Shown piece by piece: positions 1-9,933 of a stretch of 64,000 nt of DNA. Positions within the stretch are counted from its first letter, which is position 1; each line of letters opens with the position of its first letter. Made by a program: the position numbers and the translations under genes. The DNA comes from Stenocarpella maydis (taxonomy: Eukaryota; Ascomycota; Sordariomycetes; Diaporthales; Diaporthaceae). Under the pieces are notes generated by a model. That model was not told the origin of the DNA. It saw only the letters and a program-made list of their open reading frames with translations, and searched no databases. The DNA is taken from the NCBI GenBank assembly GCA_002270565.1, contig NQMI01000183.1:1-64000 (forward strand), read 5' to 3'.

Positions 1-174
1 AATTGAAGTTGGGAATAGTAGCATTGTTGACGAGGAGGGTGGTCGGAATCAGGGGGGGTGCGGAATGGGGGTCCACCATGTTATGCTAGTAGACACCAAA
101 GAGAGCACGAAGTTCACAGCAACCACATATGAGAAGGGGCGAGGGGAACCGGTCACCGTTCACATACCCAGGAT

Positions 175-360
175 ATAAAGATAGACTTCAGCAAGATCAT
201 GAGATGGTTCCAGCCAAATCCTATAACGCTCATTGGGATGGGCGAGGCGTGGGAAGATCTGGCTAATGAGACTGATCACTTCAACTTCTTGGGAGGTCTA
301 GATTCGGCGGTGCCTCTCATCCACGCCGCCACTTGCGTGCCATTCTTGCAAAATACCTAG
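175..360 (+). pseudogene. possible cytochrome P450 fragment
   Basis: An open stretch of about 61 codons ends in TAG at 358-360. Its translation, with segments such as DFSKIMRWF and GEAWEDLANETDHFNFL, resembles the helix C-E part of fungal P450s, where a W-x-x-x-D motif is followed by an FGE/LGE-type segment. No I-helix, ExxR or heme-binding motif follows, and no continuation was found downstream. It would be a remnant or a partial gene running off the left edge. The resemblance is by eye and weak; a chance ORF is possible. Confidence 0.3.
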
Positions 361-1732
361 GTATCTTATTTTCAAAGCTCTACCTTTGTCTATATGCGCC
401 CAGGGTCACCGATAAGGAGGGAATGGGAAGGTCAATAGGATGAGCGTTCCATCCCCACTGTCCAGGTAACTAGTTGCATAAAAATTTTTTTTTGAGTAGC
501 TGATGGCTGTGCAAAAGGAAAGGAATCGTGTGCACTCCAGCCACGCGTGCGGTGCACAGCAAAGGTTGCTTAAAACTTTATTGCGTTTGCTGCCCGCCGG
601 TCCGCATGAACGTCGATAGATACTATACATGCATGTTCCACCATGGTTGATTTAATTATTTGCACCGACCCTACCCCAGAGTGGCTTCGGCTGATGCTGC
701 CCTAGTCAGTGGCTTGGCTGGAACCTTGAGGACCGGTGGTGGTCAGAGTCGCGTCGACCCTCACCATGCGGACCACAGACTGCGATCGACAACGGTCTAA
801 GTACAGATAAGCAAGCACAACGGCGCCAAAGCCACAATGCCGCGCCAGCGCGCGATCCAAAGGGCATCTGATAGAGTTCGGTCACCAGTTTCAGAGTGGT
901 GGCGCCTCAATGGTCTATCTAGCCGAATTCCAGCCATTGCTCACCATTGCATCTTCCAAATCTGGTTGGTCACAGCGGAAGGAAGCGCACTGCACACCCC
1001 GAACTGTCTGATAGGGGATAACATCATGAGCTCTCGAATCACGCTATAAAGGAATATTCCATTCAACAGCTAGACTCCCGGGCAGCCTCGGATGGGAAAC
1101 AGAATCCTGAGAAGTAACCTCATGAAGCACAACTGCCTAGGGTATGAGATGACATTTTGAGGGACATTGAACTCTAGGAAGACTTCTCAACTCACGTCAG
1201 ACCGAAATGCAAAATGGCTTCACGATGGGTAGTCAGTGCGGGTTGCTTCCCTGCTCTCCGGAACCCTGTAAGCTGCATTCGGTAGCTTAGGGCGGTGGAA
1301 CTGTGCCCCTTCCGATATGGAGGCGGACAGCAGGGGGCGAACGACGTAATTCAGTGCTGCCAGTAGCTCTCGATGATGAAATCAGCCAGAATACACCTGG
1401 CATCAATTTGGTTTGAGTAGCGAAGTCATCGATGCATGTGGGAATGGTGACAGTATGCGGTAGTTTTATCTCCCAGATATGGGTCACATGGTCCAGTACA
1501 TTTTGGATCCTCAGCCTGAAAGGCCCTATCATCCAAGTACGAAACCGTCGACCCCTGCCCCTCACGGACACCAAAGTCTCCGGGAAGGACGGGGGCTGTT
1601 GCTTGCATGCGTCCATCAGGAGTTCGAGGACAACTTGTTGCTTGTTCAACAGGACACCCAAACCAGAATTTACAGCCCAAGGGAGGGACTAAAAAGGAAA
1701 GAAAAGAAAAGAATAAAAAAGGAAGAAATGGG
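361..1732. other. no recognisable gene
   Basis: Short overlapping ORFs occur on both strands but none shows a known domain, coding-like composition or convincing splice structure. The purine-rich tract at about 1690-1740 includes the Pol III terminator of the tRNA gene that follows on the minus strand. Confidence 0.6.
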
Positions 1733-1738
1733 AAAAAA
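1733..1738 (-). terminator. RNA polymerase III T-run terminator of tRNA-Pro
   Basis: On the minus strand six consecutive T lie 13 nt past the tRNA discriminator base at 1751. A run of four or more T on the sense strand is the standard Pol III stop signal. Its presence supports the tRNA above being a transcribed gene and not a relic. Confidence 0.75.
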
Positions 1739-1750
1739 TAATTCACAGAG

Positions 1751-1898
1751 GGGTCTGGCCGGGGATTGAACCCGGCTGGAATGCTGTTAGTACATGATGA
1801 ATTGACCCCTGCCACGGTGGAGAAAGACTTACGACCTCGCGCAATTTGAGCATTAGGGTGAACCCTAAGCGCGAATCATACCACTAGACCACCAGACC
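1751..1898 (-). tRNA. tRNA-Pro (AGG) with a normal 37/38 intron and a second, spliceosomal-looking intron
   Basis: Read on the minus strand, the 7-bp acceptor stem (1898-1892 with 1758-1752) pairs perfectly, GGTCTGG with CCAGACC. The A box (TGGTCTAGTGG) and B box (GGTTCAATCCC) are intact. The anticodon stem is CGCGC/GCGCG and the loop reads TTAGGGT, giving anticodon AGG at 1866-1864 (proline). C at 1751 is the discriminator expected for eukaryotic tRNA-Pro. Intron 1 is 19 nt (1862-1844), at the canonical position after base 37. The mature molecule closes only if a second insert, 1832-1776 (57 nt), is also removed. It lies exactly between the variable loop (AGGTC) and the T stem (CCGGG). It begins GTAAGT, ends CAG and has TACTAAC at 1792-1786, as in fungal pre-mRNA introns. 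Removing both gives a 72-nt tRNA including the discriminator. How the second intron is spliced is inference. Confidence 0.87.
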
Positions 1899-2176
1899 AA
1901 TTGATGAAAATCGGGCTTGATTGAGTTGTTTATACCCACTGATTAGAAAGAATGCAAGACTGAATGTCAGGAAGGGATGCAAACATTCGAGTGCTAAAGG
2001 CCAAATAATGAATTCCCAGATGAAGCACCGGGAAATTATTCCGCGGCATGCCCTCGTACCACTCCAAAATCCGTTTCACCTTGCAGCGCAAATCCATCAC
2101 AACCCCAGAGTCACAAGGCTCCTGCAGGTCCCATGCTCCAACCGGCCACTCTGTGACTCACTCAATTCGTAAATAA

Positions 2177-3559
2177 CTAGTAATGGCCATGTTCATTGGC
2201 ATCTGATATGCGGAATTTCCAACTCCAGTGCTTCTTCGGATCTTCGATCAAGTCCCTCATGTTCTTCGCAAAGGGCGCCGAGGGCCCTCTCATCAGCCCT
2301 CCTCTATCCAGGCACCTTTTCGCCGCTTCGGTTGCCAATACCGAATCCCCGACGCCGTTCCACTCGATAGCGGCGCGGTAATATGCTTCGTGTATCCGTG
2401 TCTCCAGGTGCTCGAGCTGGTAGAGTTCAATAAGTTGCTCTGCTTTGTCGGTCAGACTTCCGGTAGCGGGCGAGTAGTCGTCAAGATGTTTCCAGAGGGC
2501 ATGTATCTGCCTGACTCTTCTGTCCGACTCTGCGATCAAGTCCGGGCCAGAACTGCAGTGCTTGCAGGTGCAGTTAAATCCCCAGTGAGAACGCAGTTGG
2601 TGCTGCCGGGCGGCACGGTTTTGGATTGGGCTGTGAAGGGCAGTCAGCATTGTGTGGGAAACTTGGTGCTTATTGGAGTTTACTCGTAGTAGGCGATGCT
2701 CAGCTCTTCCCCAGCATGGATATCTCGAGCTGCGAAGACTTTTTGCGACAAGGTCGATGCGTCGAAGTAGTACCCGCTGTTGGGCCGACAGTCATGATTT
2801 AATCGTGATACTGCGAGTGCGGAAGTCAGAAACTAGCAACGCAAACACAGAGTATTGGAGGATAATCAAACCTTCGGTAAAAGTAGAATGAAAATCTTTC
2901 CCGCTCTGCAATTTAGTCCGGAAGTTGTTGGTAGCAAAGACCTTGTACACCTTGTCTTCGTAGGTTGTTGCGTCGTCATGAGTTGACAACTGGAGATACT
3001 CATGTTGGTGTAGAGGTGGCAAGGACTTGATTGCATGAGCCAGTGCCTCGGTGAGATGGGTCGTGCTCAAGTTATTGAATGCCACACCGTCAACCATGAC
3101 AGCTGGAGTCCGGGCAATAAGTAGCTCGCCCTGTCGAATATATCGCGTGGCAATGAGGCCAACTCCTTTCCCCAGTAGCTGTCTGGCTTCATAAGGCGGC
3201 ACTACGGCAGAACCGGCCGTCTTCGTATCCGCTTCCCGCAGCGCGAATGAGGATGACAAGTCTTCGAGTATTGCATCCGTGGTGATGAGTGCTATACCGA
3301 GGCCGCGGTTGAACCTCGGGTGGGTGAAAGTGCAGAATTGACTCCATCCCAGGCCGTGGCAGGCATCTCCCTTCCGCCACTCACTGTCCAATGGTTTTGT
3401 ATACCGTATCGGGGCAGCTGCATCGAGGGGGCACACAGCATGCTCATGCGAGTCAAAGTAAGGGGCAGGTGTGCAGAATGAGACTGCATCGGATAATGAC
3501 AAGCAACCAATGATGGATAGCAGCCACCACGGCAACGTTGCCCTTTGCCAGCAGGACAT
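2177..3559 (-). CDS. SET-domain protein with N-terminal signal peptide-like segment (SMYD/SETD5-like fungal family)
   Basis: Three exons (3559-2872, 2810-2684, 2630-2177) join in frame to about 422 residues. Introns are 61 and 53 nt; the first has the weak donor GTTTGA, the second GTAAAC with a GCTGAC branch site. The N-terminus has a basic start, a hydrophobic stretch (LPWWLLSIIGCLSLSDAVS) and then Cys-containing sequence, which looks like a secretory signal. SET hallmarks follow: KGVGLIATRYIRQGE near residues 130-145, the S-adenosylmethionine-binding NHDCRPNS motif at about 235, GEELSIAYYD at about 260 (created across intron 2), and a post-SET cysteine cluster (CTCKHC). Protein-lysine methyltransferases of this family normally act in nucleus or cytosol, so the leader is odd. 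Substrate is unknown. The C-terminal 120 residues are helical and lack an obvious domain. Confidence 0.85.
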
Positions 3560-4389
3560 GGTTGACGACGTGATTGAGTCGCATGGTCTTGCTCTTGTAA
3601 AGTTGGATGAATGGGCAGGGGATTTGCAAGCACGTCGCTAGTTAAAATTTGACCTCGCGGTCGTCAAGCCACGGTGACCGTGTTTCAGAACAATGCCCTT
3701 GTTACTTGCAGTGTTCCCGAAACCTTCTGCCGGCTCCCTGTAATCAATCAGACAGGACACCCAAGGGCCCGAGCACCGACCCAAGCGCGCCGAAGCTCCA
3801 CCACTTGGCTGTAGTGTAGAGGGCATTGACGCGATGGAACGACGGCAGCGCGACTCTAAAGAAATGTCTGTCATCCGGGCCCCTCCATTGCCGGCCCGGG
3901 CAGATATCGAATCGCTGATATCAACCGCCGGCTCACAAGCTTGGCCATTCTGCCGTCCAGCGCCACCTCCTCTGACAATGCAGCACACAGATGCAGGCTT
4001 CACAGTCGTCATTGGGTGTTGCACTCGTGCTTTCGCAACGGTTTCCCAACGGCCGATGCGGGGATGTCAGTCGGCCGACCTGTGTGGTTGTCGACAGCTG
4101 TGAGCTCTTTGGTCGAATCCCCTCCGTCTCGCACCAGATGACGTTCAGGCGACCATCTTGCCCCGAATCAGACTGGGCATGACGACTGATGGTAACGTCG
4201 ACGTGTTCGCCAGCTGTCGCGCTGTATTAACATTGATAGGTATATATTCAGGAGGTGCTGTCCCCCTTCCTGTGCTGGCGTCGGCGCTGAACACAACAAG
4301 ACGACCCTTCTTGCTAAATCTACGGCTCAAGGCATCCGCGCACTAACTGGCAAAACCATACTCTAGTAATAACACCAGTACAATCGGCC
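3560..4389. other. divergent intergenic region
   Basis: The SET gene (minus) and the small-protein gene (plus) are transcribed away from each other, so this 0.8 kb should carry both promoters. No clear TATA box, operator or conserved ORF was seen. The short ORFs on both strands look like GC-rich noise. Confidence 0.5.
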
Positions 4390-4739
4390 ATGAGCGGAAT
4401 CACCGGTAACGTAGCCACCCAAGCCCACGACGTCGTGGAGCAGGCCGAAGTCGAGGAGCAGAAGGTGAGCCGCTGCGCAATATTTGCGCCACGCCTGCCG
4501 CCTGCGTCACACTATTGGCACATCAACACGAAAAGGTGCAGGGAGACAAAGCCATCACCGGCGAGGGTGTGGGCGTCGAGGGTAGCAATGCGGCTGCCAC
4601 CGGTGGCCAACATGCAGAGGGCCAGGCCAAGTCCAAGCTAGACAAGGTCAAGGAGGCGCTGCACTTGAAGAAGCGATGGCGCCTCGATTCCCTATTTGGG
4701 AGTGGGCGCTTAGGTGGGCGGCTGGTCCGGGTGGGTTGA
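4390..4739 (+). CDS. small hydrophilic protein of unknown function
   Basis: Two exons (4390-4464 and 4536-4739) give a 92-residue product. The 71-nt intron has donor GTGAGC and acceptor AAAAG and is phase 0. The protein starts MSGITGNVATQAHDVVEQAE, is rich in E, K, A and G, has no cysteine or membrane segment, and has a lysine-rich KLDKVKEALHLKK stretch near residues 65-77. This composition is like small stress-induced or hydrophilin-type fungal proteins, but no family is recognised. The last ~15 residues (RWRLDSLF...) look unlike the rest, so the true C-terminus could lie at or near HLKK through another splice. Confidence is moderate because the gene is short. Confidence 0.5.
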
Positions 4740-6353
4740 GGCCCAAATTGTATCATGCAATGCAGGGTGTCGGTATCGCAAACTGCAGCAGAGATAACTT
4801 ACTCGTCTGTGGAGCGTCCGCTACCGGAATGTCGGTGATAAATAGTAATCAGACTGAACGCTCCAGAAGATGCTACGCTGTGCTGCCCAGTTCGCAGGGG
4901 AAAACGTGGCGCTGGCGCATGCAATAAGTAGTCTAAATCCTGAGGAACCCCGGGCATTCAGCCCTATCAGTCTTACTCGCAGGCTGCCACGGGCTTTTTT
5001 TCTTTTTTTTTGTTGCAGTGCTCGAAATAGGAACGCTCGTGATCATTGAGAATCCATGGCTGCGCCGGAGCTTCCTTCTCTGATGTCAGCTCACGGAGCG
5101 TAGTCGACCTCAGGATTCAGCCCTAAAAGCCGCGGATCAGGCACCCAATCCTCCGTTCGAGTCACTCGGGCAACCCGTAAGACGACGTGATAGCTCGTCT
5201 GTATTGCGGCCTGTCAAATAGGAGCGGATACCCACCCACTCAGCCCGTAAGCCGCCCACCCTAGAGCCGACGCCTGGCCACTAAGTAACCTGCAAGGGAG
5301 TGGCGGCTGAGATGCAAGGCCAAAATCGGGAATAGACTTCTTCCATTATCTGCGTCTGCTCTTTTTTTCTTTTCTTTTTTTCGACTTTCTCCACCCCCTT
5401 CGGGTGCCCTCCGTCGCCTTCCCAAGTTCGTGTTGTCTCTAGCTCGTCTATTTTCGAGATCAAGTCACACGGACATGGACCTGGATGCCTCGGCTATCGA
5501 GAGCCTACACCGGCATAGCATTTCAGGGCTTGCGGGTCGGCGGCCCACCCTCCTTTCTATATCACATCACATAGCGAGCCGAATGGGCCGTGTGCGTCTA
5601 CCGGCTGCAGGGAGCCGCATCCAATGTACCATACAAGTTATCTTCCGCCTCCCCGACGGGCAAGCTCATCGCTAATACAACCTAGCCATGTGCTCGGTGG
5701 AGCACCACGTGGGACTGTTTGGGGGCGGCTTGTGCCCATGGATCCTGGGGAGGATCACGGAACCCTGCATTGGTGGTCTACCCGACACCAAGTTACCTTG
5801 AGATGTTGGTTGCAAGTGCAGACATTTCGGAACTCTAGCTGAGGGAGGGCTCGTGAAGTTATCGGGGGGCGCACGTGGACGCCGTGCCCCATCCGACTCG
5901 AGTATCATTTTCGGACCGCGCCCCAAGTGGGGAGCGGCCGTTCTACCCGGCATCCACCTCGACCGACACATACCCAGGTGGGGGGGGGGGGGGGGGGATG
6001 ACTGGCTCGTGGGGCAATGCTGCTGAGGCACACCCTCTTTCGGTTTCCTGCCTGATTACACAGTCAGGAATGAGGCGATGCGATGAGGCAGCCTCGGGGG
6101 CATGACTCCTCTGTGAGGCTCACGTTGGCGATGGTGTGGGTGTGGTGTTCATCCCAACGGTCACGGCCTTCTTCTTTAAATACGGGAGGGTGTTCATGAT
6201 CATGCCCAGCTTTAAGTGAAGCGAATTAGATCCCTCATCCGCAGTTTAAATCATATTGATGGTCTCAACACTGTTGTTTATCGGCACCAAGTAAACAAAT
6301 ATCTGTTACTTGAGTGACAACCTACACCTCTATCCATATCAGATTGTGTTACA
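4740..6353. other. gene-free region with an 18-G homopolymer
   Basis: No ORF with family resemblance was found. A run of 18 G occupies 5980-5997, and a pyrimidine-rich tract lies around 5360-5395. The last 250 bases are AT-richer and should contain the promoter of the P450 gene that starts at 6354. Confidence 0.5.
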
Positions 6354-8018
6354 ATGGCGAACCTCCTAATGCTCACCACTCAGAAGATTGAGGGACTTGG
6401 TCTCCAATCAAAGCCTGCCGCAACAGGTGTTGTTGTCTTGCTCCTTTTCATTATATACATATCGATCACAAGGTTCATGACATGGCGTCGTCTGTCAGCC
6501 TTTCCCGGTCCGTTCCCGGCCTCCATATCATATCTCCCAATGCTGCGGATCCGTCGGTCTGGGAGGTCGCATCTCGAATACTTTGAGCTTTCTAAGCAAT
6601 ACGGCTCCCTAGTCAGAATCGGACCTAATGACCTCCTCGCATCCAGTCCAGACCACCTCCGCCGCATGTCGGCGGTGCGGTCAACCTACCAACGGAGCAG
6701 CTGGTATAAGGCCACCAGACTCGACCCGTACCATGACATGATGGGAAGCGTCATGGACAAACATGCCCATATGTCTCTACGGTCCAAATTGGCTGCTGGG
6801 TATATGGGCAAAGACAACCCTCGCCTTGAGTCTGATATCGACTCCCAGGTTCAATCTTTGGTCGACTTGATCAAGCGTGAGTACTTGTCCGGCGAGTCAG
6901 TCAAGCCGGTCGACTTCGGGAGACTGGCTGACTTCTACGCTCACGATTCCAAGTCTAAGCTCGCCTTCGGCAAGCCATTGGGCCTTCTAGAAACGAACAG
7001 GGACGTTCGTGGTATCATCACCATTGTCAAGCTTGCCCTAGAGTGGATCCAGGTATTCACGGATATACCACCTCTCCAGAAGATCTTCCTCTCAAACACA
7101 ATGCTCAAACTCCTTGGCCCTAAGCCCACGGACAGTTGGGGTGTTGGCTATCTTATGGGGATGGCCCGGGAATTCGTCTCCAGTCGTATGGGACCTGACG
7201 CCAAAGACCAACAAGACCTTCTGGTAAGTGTACAAATCACCAGTACTTCATTAATAGAACCAAAAATACTGATTCCACATCCAGGGATCGTTCCTCAGAC
7301 ATGGATTGGATCGGCGCTCGGCAGAGTCTGAGGTCATGTTCCCGATTATCGCAGGCTCAGACACTACCGCCAATGCAATCAAGATGACAATAGCGCACAT
7401 TACCTTGAACCCAAGGGTCGCATTAAAGCTCAAGAAAGAGATCGACCAGGCTATTGCTGATGGTGCTATCTCTCAGCCATCCACAAACGCGGAGGTAGTA
7501 AAGCTCCCATACCTCGAGGCTGTCATCTACGAGGGGCTCAGGGTCAACCCGCCCTTTGGTGGCCTCATAATGAAGCAGGTCGGCCCTGAGGGTGATACAT
7601 TCAACGGCCAGTTCATCCCTCCGGGAACAAGGATCGGGCACAGCACCTGGGCCGTCGCACACGAGGTGTCGGTCTTCGGCGCCGATTCAAACATATTCAG
7701 GCCAGAACGATGGATCGAGGCCGATGAGAAGACGAGGAGCATCATGCGGAAGCAGACAGACCTCGTCTTTGGTAGTGGAAGATGGGGCTGCCCCGGAAAG
7801 ACTGTCGCCTTCATTGAGTTAAACAAAGTTCTCATTGAGGTAAGCTTGAGATCGATCATTGGCAAGCGGAGACTTGAGGTACAGAGTACTGACTTTAGTT
7901 TCAGTTGTTACGAAACTTTGACTTCCAATTCATCAACAACCACGCTTCGCCAAAGAACTACCAGAAACTCTTCATGAGTGGCTCGTTGCCGATGAGCGTA
8001 ACGAGTCGCACTGCTTAA
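6354..8018 (+). CDS. cytochrome P450 monooxygenase (pisatin demethylase/benzoate hydroxylase-like)
   Basis: Three exons (6354-7223, 7285-7839, 7905-8018) encode about 512 residues, a normal fungal P450 length. Introns are 61 and 65 nt with donors GTAAGT and GTAAGC. An N-terminal hydrophobic anchor (residues ~25-43, VVVLLLFIIYISITRF) precedes the proline-rich hinge FPGPFP, so the enzyme should sit on the ER membrane. The I-helix oxygen-activation motif IAGSDTT spans the start of exon 2. The K-helix ExxR is in YEGLR, the PERW segment follows, and the heme-ligand signature FGSGRWGCPGK carries the cysteine. The final exon supplies LLRNFDFQF, typical of the C-terminal beta region. All catalytic motifs are intact. 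The substrate cannot be read from sequence. It lies 1.9 kb upstream of a tyrosinase on the same strand, so a shared oxidative pathway is possible but unproven. Confidence 0.92.
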
Positions 8019-9933
8019 TTACGGCCCCACTCCTATAACATATACAAGCAAGGTGCTGTGGCCTGTTTTTGGACCATAGTTGTCTCGAACTTGGAAAGGA
8101 ATGCAGGATTTGATTTATTCTTTTGTAGCATAGGCGTTCAGGCAGGCTTCTCTATTCGTACCTTGGATACCCTTAAGGCTGGACCTCCACCAGAATGACA
8201 GACATATCAAGTCACCATGATTTCATAAGTGCCCTTCTGTCTTCTTGTGCTTTCTTTATTTCATGGCGTAAGACAGCCGTGATAGTATGTGGGTTTCCCA
8301 CAGGGACAGGACTATAACTATGCCACAGGGAAAGCCTCAGGGAAAGCGCGCCGATTTTGATTGAAGCCTGCAGGGTGCAGCTTCATTGCGTTGGGAGTAC
8401 GTTGAATCCGATATCATTTTTGACCGTCTCCCGCCCTTGAAAAGAGAACAATTAATCTTTTTTCTGCATCTCCGTCCCAGTTGATCAAAAAGGCATGGGA
8501 TCTGTAAGGACAGCCAGCGTACAGGCCACAGGGTGGTTCATTGTCTGGGTTTACTTACTGTCATTGGCCCAAGACACCACCCTGTAACTGCCAAGTACCG
8601 GATTTGAAGGTGATATGGTTCCAGCCAAGCTGCAAGTGGCTCTTTTCATTTAGCCACCGCCGCAATTATCGTTAGGATTTTTACGATGAAGTTCCGCCCT
8701 ATATAACTCTCCAAAGCTTTTGTCGTTTCCTTTACAAATAAGAATGTGGAAATCTCCGATGTTAGACCTTCGTCTCTGGTTTCACCCCGTTATTCAGGTT
8801 TATGGAAATTTGCTTCGTTGAGAGCAAACAAGTATAGTTCGCGCCGCTTCACTTCGTCTAGTGTTCGATCGCGCATGCCGACTCATGGCACATATATGAA
8901 GATACTCGGGAATCGATGGTCTCATCAAGGGGTGGGAGCCTGGCGGGAACTGGGGCTATACCTGCACATCTAGGCCTACTATTGACACAGACATGATCCA
9001 GGATAGGGGACTTGCAGGCCTCTACTCTAGGCGCAATTTGTCGTTGCCACGTCACGTTTGGAAACGGGTACCAAATGAATATCTCTCTTGCGTGTAGATC
9101 ATCAAATCTATTGTTTATTGCCACATTAAAGAGCACCGACACTTTAAGTTGGGCCGCGATTATCGACAGGTCAGTGGTCTTCACAAGGGTTGCGCATGCT
9201 GCAAGGCTCGAACGCCAAAGGAGGCTTGGTTTACACCGCATCCAGCTGCATTCAAATGTTCCATGCTGGAGCTGAGAAATATCCATCCGATCGGAACTGC
9301 AGTTGAGAAATGGGTGTGGGTGAGACATTGGGATCGGCCATCCAAGGCATGTATTTACCCGGCTTGATTTCCAGAAGCACGCACTGTGCAACCGACGGAG
9401 TCTAGAAGATCATTTAAACTTCAGAAAACAGTTTACACGGAATTAATTTGTCCAAATGCACACTATACCTAAGTAGCTCTTCAGCCCCGATGCACATTGA
9501 GATCCCAAGTGTCACACCAATCATCTACATGGCGCCGGTGTGTACACAATAACAGCGAGAGTGTACCAAGCCGTGCGTTGTGCATCATCTGAGAGGTTTG
9601 AAATATAATAATAACTCGATATATAGTAGGAAAACCAAAATATATCAGAAAACTTCCAGTTTAGGTACACACGCACATGCGGCATAGCATCACAGTTGCC
9701 AAGACTTTCAAAGATGTAATTTGGGAAGACCGTTAGAATTCGATCCAGCGGTCAATGTGATTCAATAGGCTTCCTGTCTGTGTTTGCAGTAATGTGAGAT
9801 GAAGTAGCAAAGACCCGCCTACCCGAGGAAACATTGTCTCGGTCTTGATCTTGGTATAAAAAGAAGCCGCCAGTTGACAGTCCAAGGGAGCCTTCTAGAT
9901 GCCCTAAACCTCACATTCCACAGAAAAATCAGG
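8019..9933. other. intergenic region upstream of tyrosinase
   Basis: Nearly 1.9 kb without a supportable gene. ORFs between 8.7 and 9.4 kb on both strands lack domains and mirror one another, as expected for noise. The 3' part holds the tyrosinase promoter. Confidence 0.5.
9855..9861 (+). promoter_or_regulatory. TATA box of the tyrosinase gene
   Basis: TATAAAA lies 73 bases before the ATG at 9934 in the sense orientation, a normal distance for a fungal core promoter with a short 5' leader. No further upstream element was identified. Confidence 0.55.

Noticed and set aside
8858..9391. 177-codon minus-strand ORF between P450 and tyrosinase
   Set aside because: No family features, overlaps other ORFs on the plus strand, and no supporting intron or start context.
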